Source: an uncultured Eubacteriales bacterium
Lineage (GTDB): Bacteria; Bacillota; Clostridia; Oscillospirales; CAG-382
NCBI GenBank assembly: GCA_900546385.1
Contig: URCT01000147.1
Span: forward strand, 1 to 5,120
Length of the DNA stretch: 5,120 nt
Direction: 5' to 3'
A program made the translations under genes and the position numbers. This document shows positions 1 through 5,120 of the stretch, in pieces; position 1 is the stretch's first letter, and each line of letters begins with the position of its first letter. The notes under the pieces are model-generated. The model was not told the DNA's origin. It was given only the letters and a program-made list of their open reading frames with translations, and made no database searches.

Positions 1-1
1 A

Positions 2-631
2 CTCGATGAAAAGAAATGCATTGTCAAAGTGCGCGGCGGTGCCACCGCCATCGGTGACGAACGCTTTGATTTCAGCGAGCCAAGTGTCGAAGCCAAAGAA
101 GACGTTTATTGCGACGAAAAAGACGCAATTGCACGCTATGCCGCCGAGACCATCCGCAAAAACGATTTCGTCTTTATCGATGCCGGCACCACGACCGAGC
201 GCATGATCGATTACATCACCGAAAACACGGCAACCTATGTGACAAACGGTTTCAATCACGCCAAAAAGCTTGCTAAGAAAAACTTTACCGTTTACTTGGT
301 CGGCGGACGCATCAAGCAGACCACCGAAGCCGTCATCGGAGCCGAAGCGGTCGATTCCATCTTAAAATACAATTTTGTCAAATGTTATCTTGGGACAAAC
401 GGGATTTCTTTAAGTGCCGGTTTTACCACGCCCGATCCCGATGAAGCGGCCGTTAAAGAAGCCTCCGTCCAAAAAAGCTACATTACCTACATTTTGGCTG
501 ACCATTCCAAATTCGGTCAAATCTCATCGGTCACCTTTGCGCCGCTCGAAAAGGCCTGCTTAATCACCGACCGTGCAAGCGACGCGCGTTACAAGGAAAA
601 ATGCGTACTCAAAGAGGTTTTGTCCAATTAA
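2..631 (+). CDS. fruR: DeoR-family transcriptional repressor of the fructose operon, 5' truncated
   Basis: This is the C-terminal part of a DeoR/GlpR-type sugar-phosphate-responsive repressor; 209 codons are visible and the frame is open to the window edge. DeoR proteins are about 250 residues, so roughly 40-45 residues, most of the N-terminal winged helix-turn-helix, lie outside. The first visible residues (LDEKKCIVKVRGGA) match the end of the wing, where family members read like LxxxGxVxRvHGGA. The ligand-binding domain shows the phosphosugar-loop motif DAGTTT (fragment residues 60-65), a Gly-rich LVGGRI segment, and the C-terminal LADHSKFG motif (about 165-172) followed by LITD. It lies 27 nt upstream of fruK, whose Shine-Dalgarno AGGAGGG is at 647-653. 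The family is clear from sequence. The fructose assignment, with fructose-1-phosphate as probable inducer, rests on the adjacent fruK and fruA. Its promoter and operator are outside the window. Confidence 0.9.
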   Translation, partial: LDEKKCIVKVRGGATAIGDERFDFSEPSVEAKEDVYCDEKDAIARYAAETIRKNDFVFIDAGTTTERMIDYITENTATYVTNGFNHAKKLAKKNFTVYLVGGRIKQTTEAVIGAEAVDSILKYNFVKCYLGTNGISLSAGFTTPDPDEAAVKEASVQKSYITYILADHSKFGQISSVTFAPLEKACLITDRASDARYKEKCVLKEVLSN

Positions 632-658
632 AGGTACACAACAAACAGGAGGGTTCAT

Positions 659-1603
659 ATGATTTACACCGTCACCTTCAATCCGGCCATCGATTATGTG
701 ATGAATGTACCGGGACTTGTGCCGGGCGAAGTCAACCGTTCCGAAAGCGAATCGGTCTTCTTCGGCGGCAAGGGAATCAATGTTTCCTTTGTACTGCGGC
801 AATTGGGAAAGGAATCCACCGCACTCGGGTTTATTGCCGGTTTTACGGGAGATGCCATCCGCCGCGGTGTGGAGGAGTCCGGGATCACAAGCGATTTCAT
901 TCGTTTGGAAAACGGACTGTCCCGTATCAATGTCAAAATCAAGGCCGGCAGAGAGACCGATCTCAACGGCAAAGGCCCGGACATTCCGGCAGACGCCGTC
1001 GCAGAGCTGTTTACAAAGTTAAATAAGCTTGAGAAGGGCGATGTTTTGATTCTTGCCGGAAGCATTCCGCCGGATCTGCCGGAGGATATTTACGAAAAAA
1101 TCCTCGCTTCCCTTTCCGGAAAAGATGTTCTGTGCGTGGTAGATGCCACCGGCGATTTACTCAAGAATGTGCTTGTATACAAGCCGTTTCTCATCAAGCC
1201 GAATCATCATGAGCTTGGCGAAATCTTCGGGAAAACCTTGACGACCACCGACGAAATCGCGTTTTATGCGAAAGAAATGCAAAAAATGGGCGCACGGAAC
1301 GTGCTTGTTTCCCGTGCCGGAGACGGTGCACTGCTTGCGGACGAAACCGGACGCGTTCACATCATCGGAACCGCCAAAGGCCATGTCGTCAATTCGGTAG
1401 GCGCAGGCGATTCCATGGTCGCCGGATTTCTTGCCGGATGGCTTGAGAAGCATGACTATGCGTATGCCCTCGCTCTCGGCAGCGCCGCCGGAAGTGCAAC
1501 GGCGTTTTCCGAAGGACTTGCCGAAAAGGCTCTCATTTATCAATTGTTAGAGGAAATTCAAAGCGAAGAACTACACGAAACCCAACAATCAAAGAAAGGA
1601 TGA
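659..1603 (+). CDS. fruK: 1-phosphofructokinase (PfkB/ribokinase family)
   Basis: A cytoplasmic kinase that phosphorylates fructose-1-phosphate with ATP to fructose-1,6-bisphosphate, feeding PTS-imported fructose into glycolysis. The 314 residues fit the FruK/LacC branch of the PfkB family. The N-terminus MIYTVTFNPAIDYV carries the NPAID substrate-binding motif typical of this branch. The first PfkB signature is GGKGINVSFVLRQLG (about residues 36-50). The second, VNSVGAGDSMVAGF, includes the catalytic-base Asp at residue 251 and the GAGD anion hole. ATG at 659 is supported by AGGAGGG at 647-653 with a 5-nt spacer, and translation starts directly into the conserved N-terminus. The stop codon (1601-1603) lies 5 nt before the preferred fruA start, so the two genes are probably translationally coupled. 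Tagatose-6-phosphate kinase (LacC) is the main alternative by sequence; the fructose permease next door argues for FruK. Confidence 0.95.
   Translation: MIYTVTFNPAIDYVMNVPGLVPGEVNRSESESVFFGGKGINVSFVLRQLGKESTALGFIAGFTGDAIRRGVEESGITSDFIRLENGLSRINVKIKAGRETDLNGKGPDIPADAVAELFTKLNKLEKGDVLILAGSIPPDLPEDIYEKILASLSGKDVLCVVDATGDLLKNVLVYKPFLIKPNHHELGEIFGKTLTTTDEIAFYAKEMQKMGARNVLVSRAGDGALLADETGRVHIIGTAKGHVVNSVGAGDSMVAGFLAGWLEKHDYAYALALGSAAGSATAFSEGLAEKALIYQLLEEIQSEELHETQQSKKG
1595..1600 (+). promoter_or_regulatory. Ribosome binding site deciding the fruA start
   Basis: AAAGGA lies inside the 3' end of fruK. Its last base is the A of an in-frame ATG at 1600, so it cannot serve that codon. It is 8 nt from the next in-frame ATG at 1609, a normal spacing. 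This favours 1609 as the fruA start. Confidence 0.7.
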
Positions 1604-1608
1604 CACTC

Positions 1609-3516
1609 ATGCGAATCACAGATCTACTTCAAAAGAACAGCATCCGCCTCGGAGCTGCTGTTTCAGACAAAAACCAAGCCATCGACCTTCTCATCGACCT
1701 GCAATATCAAAACGGAAGCATCTCCGACCGCACGGTTTACAAAAACGCGATTCTCGCACGTGAAAGCCAAGGCTCGACGGCTGTCGGCGACGGCATTGCC
1801 ATTCCGCACGCCAAAAGCGACACGGTAAAGCATCCGGCGCTTGCCGCCATGACCGTTCCGGGCGGTGTGGATTACGCTGCTCTTGACGGAAAGCCCTCGA
1901 ACCTATTCTTCATGATCGCAGCCCCCAATGACGGCGACGTGCATTTGGAGGTTCTGTCGCGGCTGATGACCATGCTCATGGACGAAGGGTTCCGCACAAA
2001 GCTTCTTGCGGCAAAGTCGGCGGACGAATTCTTAAAGGAAATCGATGCCTTCGAGCGTGCAAAATATCCGGAAGAAGCGCAAAAAACACCGGCTGCCGCC
2101 GCAAACGGCTATCGCGTTCTTGCCGTGACCGCCTGCCCGACCGGCATTGCACATACCTATATGGCCGCCGAAGCTCTCGAAAAGGCCGGCAAAAAGCTCG
2201 GCATTCCTCTTAAGGCCGAAACCAACGGTTCGGGCGGTGCAAAGAATATTCTTACCGATGCGGAAATCGCCGCAGCCGACGGCATTATCATCGCCGCAGA
2301 CAAATCAGTCGAAATGGCTCGTTTCGACGGCAAAAAGCTCATCAGTGTCAGCGTTTCCGAGGGCATTAAGAACCCGGAGGGTTTGATAAACAAAATCGTT
2401 TCCGGCGACGCACCCGTTTACCATGCTTCCGCAAAAGCCAAGGAAAGCACCTCCACCGGCAGCGAATCGGCCGGTCGAAAGGTCTACAAGCACCTCATGA
2501 ACGGCGTTTCGCATATGCTTCCGTTTGTGGTGGGCGGCGGTATTTTCATCGCTCTTGCGTTCTTAATCGACACCATCGCCGGTGCACCGCAGGATGCAAA
2601 TTTCGGTACGTTTACGCCGGCAGCCGCGTTCTTTAAGGGAATCGGCGGCTATGCCTTTAGCTTCATGATTCCCGTGCTTGCAGCATTCATCGCACGCAGC
2701 ATTGCCGACCGTCCGGGTCTTTTGGTCGGTTTTGTCGGCGGCTATCTTGCAACCACCGGTTCGACCTTTGCCAACATCGGCGGCGACATTCCGTCCGGCT
2801 TCTTAGGTGCATTACTTGCCGGTTTCGTCGGCGGTTATCTCATGCTCGGCATTGAAAAGCTGTGCGACAAGCTGCCGGATTCCTTAGAGGGCATTAAGCC
2901 GGTTCTCATTTATCCGCTTGCAGGCCTTGGCGCGATTGCCGTTGTCATGTGCGCCGTCAACCCGTTTATGGGAATGATCAACACCGGCCTTACCGATTTC
3001 TTAAACAGCATGAACGATGTCAGCAAATTCGCGCTCGGCATGATTTTAGGCGGCATGATGGCCATTGATATGGGAGGTCCTTTCAACAAGGCGGCGTATG
3101 TCTTCGGCACGGCAGCCATCACCACCGGCAACTATGATATCATGGCAGCCGTTATGATCGGCGGCATGGTTCCTCCGCTTGCCATTGCGCTTGCCGCAGC
3201 CATTTTCAAAAACAAATTCACCGCAGAGGAACGCAAAAACGCACCGGTCAACTATATCATGGGTTTAAGCTTTATCACCGAAGGAGCGATTCCCTATGCG
3301 GCGGCCGATCCGTTACACGTCATTCCGGCCTGCTTCTTGGGTGCGGCTCTTTCGGGCGGACTTTCCATGCTCTTCAAATGCACGCTTATGGCACCGCACG
3401 GCGGCATCTTCGTTGTACCGGTTATGGGAAATGCGCTGCTTTATCTGGTGGCACTTGTCATCGGAACAGTGGTATCCGCAGTTCTGCTTGGAGTTTTAAA
3501 GAAAAAAGCTGCATAA
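1609..3516 (+). CDS. fruA: PTS fructose transporter, fused IIABC subunits
   Basis: Membrane permease that imports fructose and phosphorylates it to fructose-1-phosphate. Domain order is IIA-IIB-IIC in 635 residues, as in the Bacillus-type FruA. IIA (about 1-145) has the phospho-accepting His67 in GIAIPHAK. An Ala/Pro linker (AQKTPAAAANG) leads to IIB (about 168-268), with phospho-accepting Cys176 in VTACPTGIAHTYMAAEAL. A Ser/Thr-rich linker (ending near 288) leads to the hydrophobic IIC channel (about 290-630), with several Gly-rich membrane segments. IIC motifs include GGPFNKAAY (489-497), the sugar-binding ITEGAIPYAAADP around Glu558, and APHGGIF (595-601). All expected active-site residues are present, so it looks functional. 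ATG at 1609 is preferred over the in-frame ATG at 1600, which overlaps the fruK stop as ATGA, because of ribosome-site spacing and the usual MRITDLL start. No intrinsic terminator is visible downstream. Confidence 0.96.
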   Translation: MRITDLLQKNSIRLGAAVSDKNQAIDLLIDLQYQNGSISDRTVYKNAILARESQGSTAVGDGIAIPHAKSDTVKHPALAAMTVPGGVDYAALDGKPSNLFFMIAAPNDGDVHLEVLSRLMTMLMDEGFRTKLLAAKSADEFLKEIDAFERAKYPEEAQKTPAAAANGYRVLAVTACPTGIAHTYMAAEALEKAGKKLGIPLKAETNGSGGAKNILTDAEIAAADGIIIAADKSVEMARFDGKKLISVSVSEGIKNPEGLINKIVSGDAPVYHASAKAKESTSTGSESAGRKVYKHLMNGVSHMLPFVVGGGIFIALAFLIDTIAGAPQDANFGTFTPAAAFFKGIGGYAFSFMIPVLAAFIARSIADRPGLLVGFVGGYLATTGSTFANIGGDIPSGFLGALLAGFVGGYLMLGIEKLCDKLPDSLEGIKPVLIYPLAGLGAIAVVMCAVNPFMGMINTGLTDFLNSMNDVSKFALGMILGGMMAIDMGGPFNKAAYVFGTAAITTGNYDIMAAVMIGGMVPPLAIALAAAIFKNKFTAEERKNAPVNYIMGLSFITEGAIPYAAADPLHVIPACFLGAALSGGLSMLFKCTLMAPHGGIFVVPVMGNALLYLVALVIGTVVSAVLLGVLKKKAA

Positions 3517-3521
3517 AAGAA

Positions 3522-3550
3522 TAGAAAAAAGACAGAAAACATAGTAAAAT
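3522..3550 (+). promoter_or_regulatory. Candidate sigma-A promoter for ptsH
   Basis: In the 68-nt fruA-ptsH gap, TAGAAA (3522-3527, 4/6 to TTGACA) and TAAAAT (3545-3550, 5/6 to TATAAT) are separated by 17 nt. Transcription would start near 3557, giving a leader of about 28 nt that contains the strong ribosome site GGGAGG (3571-3576). The stretch is very A-rich, so chance matches are easy and the -35 is weak. Read-through from fruA is also possible because no terminator is visible between the genes. Confidence 0.4.
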
Positions 3551-3584
3551 AAAAATATCAAAGATCCTATGGGAGGAAAAAATC

Positions 3585-3842
3585 ATGAAAGAATTTAAGT
3601 ATGTTGTAACAGATCCAGAAGGAATCCACGCTCGTCCGGCAGGAATGCTGGTAAAAGCAGTCAAAGAATTTTCCTGTGATATCAAGATCGCAAAAGACGG
3701 AAAAGCCATGAACTGCAAAGCCATCTTCGGTATCATGGGACTGGCTGTAAAACAGGGCGAAGAAGTTACCCTGACCTTCGATGGAGCAGATGAAGATGCT
3801 GCATACGAAGCAATCAGCAATTTCATGAAAGAGAACTTGTAA
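3585..3842 (+). CDS. ptsH: PTS phosphocarrier protein HPr
   Basis: Small cytoplasmic phosphocarrier that takes phosphate from Enzyme I on His15 and passes it to IIA domains such as that of FruA. The 85 residues are the usual HPr length. The active site reads GIHARPAG, with His15 (codon 3627-3629) and the conserved Arg17. The start is set by GGGAGG (3571-3576), 8 nt before the ATG, and by the typical N-terminus MKEFKYVVTDPEG. The second conserved region reads KAIFGIMGLAVKQGEE. At position 46, where Bacillus and most Firmicute HPr proteins have the regulatory serine phosphorylated by HPr kinase, this protein has alanine (GCC, 3720-3722). The phosphotransfer role should be intact, but P-Ser-HPr signalling through this residue should not be possible. 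Codon choice (mostly GGA for Gly) resembles ptsI, not fruA. An intrinsic terminator follows the gene closely. Confidence 0.97.
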   Translation: MKEFKYVVTDPEGIHARPAGMLVKAVKEFSCDIKIAKDGKAMNCKAIFGIMGLAVKQGEEVTLTFDGADEDAAYEAISNFMKENL

Positions 3843-3986
3843 TTCTACAGAGCCATGCGGAATGGAAGAAAAAAGTGCGAATCATGCTTGCATGAATGAG
3901 TGCTTTTTTCTGGAATTCCATATGGCGAGAAGCCACATCGAAATGGAGCGTAAGCGGAATTGAGATGGGGCTCTGGAGAATTACAA
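3837..3986. repeat. 150-bp element bounded by an 18-nt inverted repeat (17/18 match)
   Basis: The left arm TTGTAATTCTACAGAGCC (3837-3854) begins with the last sense codon and stop of ptsH. The right arm GGCTCTGGAGAATTACAA (3969-3986) is its reverse complement except for one position (3847 against 3976). Nested inside are GCCAT (3852-3856) with ATGGC (3922-3926), GGAAT (3859-3863) with ATTCC (3915-3919), and the terminator hairpin. GCCAT shares bases with the outer arm, so the outer and inner folds partly compete. Positions 3927-3968 hold no ORF or obvious hairpin. The layout could be an RNA fold of the ptsH 3' end or a small palindromic (MITE-like) insertion. I see no target-site duplication, and copy number elsewhere is unknown. 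Confidence 0.65.
3868..3910 (+). terminator. Intrinsic terminator after ptsH
   Basis: An 8-bp stem, GAAAAAAG (3868-3875) with CTTTTTTC (3903-3910), continues with two wobble pairs and one C-G pair. After a small internal loop an upper stem forms from TCATG (3882-3886) and CATGA (3891-3895), closing a CTTG loop. The T-run 3904-3909 forms the 3' side. The A-run on the opposite side gives a matching T-run on the - strand, so it could act in both directions. It begins 26 nt after the ptsH stop and should end most ptsH transcripts before ptsI. Confidence 0.75.
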
Positions 3987-3987
3987 T
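3960..3987 (+). promoter_or_regulatory. Candidate sigma-A promoter for ptsI
   Basis: TTGAGA (3960-3965, 5/6 to TTGACA) and TACAAT (3982-3987, 5/6 to TATAAT) are separated by 16 nt. Transcription would start near 3994, leaving a leader of about 110 nt before the ptsI ATG. The promoter lies downstream of the ptsH terminator, which makes functional sense. Its -10 box overlaps the right arm of the 18-nt inverted repeat. No convincing CcpA (cre) site or other operator is seen around it. Confidence 0.55.
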
Positions 3988-3995
3988 ATAGTAAT

Positions 3996-4059
3996 CGGCA
4001 GGAGCGTGTTTGAAAAACTTTCTGAAACTAAGAAATCCTTTTTGAACACGCTCCGGCTG
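3996..4059 (+). repeat. Long palindrome / stem-loop in the ptsI leader
   Basis: GGAGCGTGTT (4001-4010) pairs perfectly with AACACGCTCC (4045-4054). The helix continues inward through a T-G wobble and one bulged G to AAAAA (4013-4017) with TTTTT (4039-4043), then TTTCT (4019-4023) with AGAAA (4031-4035) closing a 7-nt loop. Outward, after one mismatch, CGGC (3996-3999) pairs with GCTG-type bases at 4056-4059. No T-run follows, so it is not a standard terminator. It sits almost at the predicted 5' end of the ptsI mRNA and could protect the mRNA or tune translation. It could equally be a dispersed palindromic (REP- or MITE-like) repeat. Confidence 0.75.
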
Positions 4060-4105
4060 TCTGGACAGAAAATTCGGATATCGAGAACAAAGGTGGAGAA
4101 AACTT

Positions 4106-5120
4106 ATGCAGATTTATCAGGGAAAAAGCGTATTTTCCGGCATTGCGATCGGAAAGATCCGCGTATACAAAAAGAATGAGCGTCAGGTAAAACGTGTGAA
4201 AGTGGAAAATCCGGATGCGGAGATGGCACGGTTTGAGGAAGCAAAGGCAAAAGGAATCGCACAGCTTGGCGTTCTGTATGAAAAAGCATGCAAAGAGGTC
4301 GGCGAGGCAAATGCAGCGATCTTCGAAGTGCATCAGATGATGATGGAGGATGACGGCTACAATGAGTCCGTCGAGAACATCATCAAGAGCCAGGGCGTCA
4401 ACGCTGAGTATGCCGTTGCAACGACAGGCGACAACTTTGCGCAGATGTTTTCTGCCATGGACGATGACTACATGAGAGAGCGCGCGGCAGACGTAAAGGA
4501 TATTTCCGAGCGTCTGATCTCCATCTTAAACGGAGACGACACCGACGCATCCTTAAACGACGAACCGGCGATCATCGTGGCAGATGACCTTGCGCCGTCT
4601 GAGACGGTACAGATGGATAAGGACAAAGTTCTTTCTTTTGTTACCGTACACGGTTCTTTAAATTCCCACACCGCTATCCTTGCAAGAACAATGGCGATTC
4701 CGGCACTGGTCGGAACACCGCTTCCGCTGGATGAGAGCGTAGACGGAAAGCTCGGCATCGTGGACGGATCCGATGGAACCATCTATGTGGATCCGGACGA
4801 GGAGATTCTTGTCGCTATGCAGAAGCGCCGCGCCGAGGAGGAGGAAAAGAAAAAACTGCTCCTCACCTTAAAGGGAAAAGAGAATATTACACTGGACGGA
4901 CAGAAAATTCTGCTGTATGCTAATATCGGAAACATCAAAGACCTTGCGGCTGTCATGCAGAACGACGCGGGCGGCATCGGCCTGTTCCGAAGCGAGTTTA
5001 TCTATCTGGAGCAGGATCACTATCCAACAGAGGAAGAGCAGTTCCGCATCTACAAACAGGCAGCAGAGACGATGGCGGGAAAACGCGTCATCATCCGTAC
5101 CCTCGATATCGGTGCCGATA
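4106..5120 (+). CDS. ptsI: PTS Enzyme I (phosphoenolpyruvate-protein phosphotransferase), 3' truncated by window edge
   Basis: Cytoplasmic first enzyme of the PTS: it autophosphorylates on a histidine with PEP and transfers the phosphate to HPr. The frame is open to the window edge, giving 338 full codons of an expected ~540-575. The N-terminal HPr-binding domain (about 1-145) starts MQIYQGKSVFSGIAIGK. The phosphohistidine domain (about 150-225) has His188 in GSLNSHTAILART followed by IPALVG. A charged linker (QKRRAEEEEKKK, near 236-247) leads into the PEP-binding TIM barrel, showing GGIGLFRSEFIYL with Arg295, PTEEEQF, and RTLDIGAD at the end. The start is supported by AGGTGGAG (4091-4098), 7 nt before the ATG. 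The rest of the barrel, including the catalytic Cys, lies outside. The gene is separated from ptsH by 263 nt holding a terminator, its own candidate promoter and a leader hairpin. The residue after the first Gly of the active-site motif is Ser, not the usual Gly/Ala. Confidence 0.96.
   Translation, partial: MQIYQGKSVFSGIAIGKIRVYKKNERQVKRVKVENPDAEMARFEEAKAKGIAQLGVLYEKACKEVGEANAAIFEVHQMMMEDDGYNESVENIIKSQGVNAEYAVATTGDNFAQMFSAMDDDYMRERAADVKDISERLISILNGDDTDASLNDEPAIIVADDLAPSETVQMDKDKVLSFVTVHGSLNSHTAILARTMAIPALVGTPLPLDESVDGKLGIVDGSDGTIYVDPDEEILVAMQKRRAEEEEKKKLLLTLKGKENITLDGQKILLYANIGNIKDLAAVMQNDAGGIGLFRSEFIYLEQDHYPTEEEQFRIYKQAAETMAGKRVIIRTLDIGAD

Noticed and set aside
601..1026. + strand open frame of 141 codons across the fruR end and fruK
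   Set aside because: Arg/Gly/Cys-rich product in another frame over well-conserved fruK sequence; a shadow frame.
3517..3584. A terminator or CcpA (cre) site between fruA and ptsH
   Set aside because: No stable hairpin followed by a T-run, and no match resembling the TGWAANCGNTNWCA pattern.
3458..3826. - strand open frame of 122 codons across ptsH and the fruA end
   Set aside because: Antisense to the full HPr gene and the fruA C-terminus, with no recognisable protein features.
3980..3995. Small palindrome ATTAC-AATATA-GTAAT as an operator
   Set aside because: Only 5-bp arms in AT-rich sequence overlapping the -10 region; too short to call without other copies.
3996..4059. Reading the ptsI-leader palindrome as an intrinsic terminator
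   Set aside because: The stem is followed by GGCTGTCTGG with no T-run, and it lies downstream of the ptsI promoter candidate.
4028..4333. Open frame on the - strand spanning the ptsI leader and start (101 codons)
   Set aside because: It is antisense to the clear Enzyme I N-terminus, has no recognisable domain, and is Cys/Phe/Leu-rich as expected for a shadow frame.
4468..4977. Two back-to-back - strand open frames inside ptsI
   Set aside because: Ser-rich products antisense to conserved Enzyme I domains, with no family resemblance; the + frame is unambiguous.
1..5120. CRISPR array, tRNA/rRNA gene, transposase or a new multi-gene system
   Set aside because: No spaced direct repeats, no RNA-gene signatures and no recombinase motifs; nearly all sequence is explained by standard fructose PTS genes.

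Overview
The window carries a fructose phosphotransferase (PTS) locus of a low-to-mid GC Gram-positive bacterium. Gene content, gene order and the HPr and Enzyme I sequences point to Clostridia, probably Lachnospiraceae; this is inference from protein style, not a database result. All five genes are on the + strand. Positions 2-631 hold the 3' part of a DeoR-family repressor (fruR), 659-1603 a complete 1-phosphofructokinase (fruK), 1609-3516 a complete fused fructose IIABC permease (fruA), 3585-3842 a complete HPr (ptsH), and 4106-5120 the first ~338 codons of Enzyme I (ptsI), which runs off the right edge.

Together they form one pathway. Enzyme I takes phosphate from PEP and passes it to His15 of HPr. 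HPr passes it to the IIA His and then the IIB Cys of FruA, which imports fructose as fructose-1-phosphate. FruK converts that to fructose-1,6-bisphosphate for glycolysis. FruR most likely senses fructose-1-phosphate. fruR-fruK-fruA are tightly packed (27-nt gap, then a near-overlap) and look like one operon. No terminator is visible after fruA; an A-rich promoter candidate precedes ptsH.

The least ordinary stretch is the 263-nt ptsH-ptsI spacer. An 18-nt inverted repeat (17/18 matching) starts at the last sense codon of ptsH and closes at 3986. It encloses an intrinsic terminator, and its right arm overlaps a good promoter candidate for ptsI. A second long palindrome (3996-4059) follows at about the predicted 5' end of the ptsI transcript. 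Other points of interest are an HPr with Ala at the place of the regulatory Ser46, and a clear change of codon choice between fruR-fruK-fruA and ptsH-ptsI. The proteins themselves belong to well-known families; I see no new enzymatic system.
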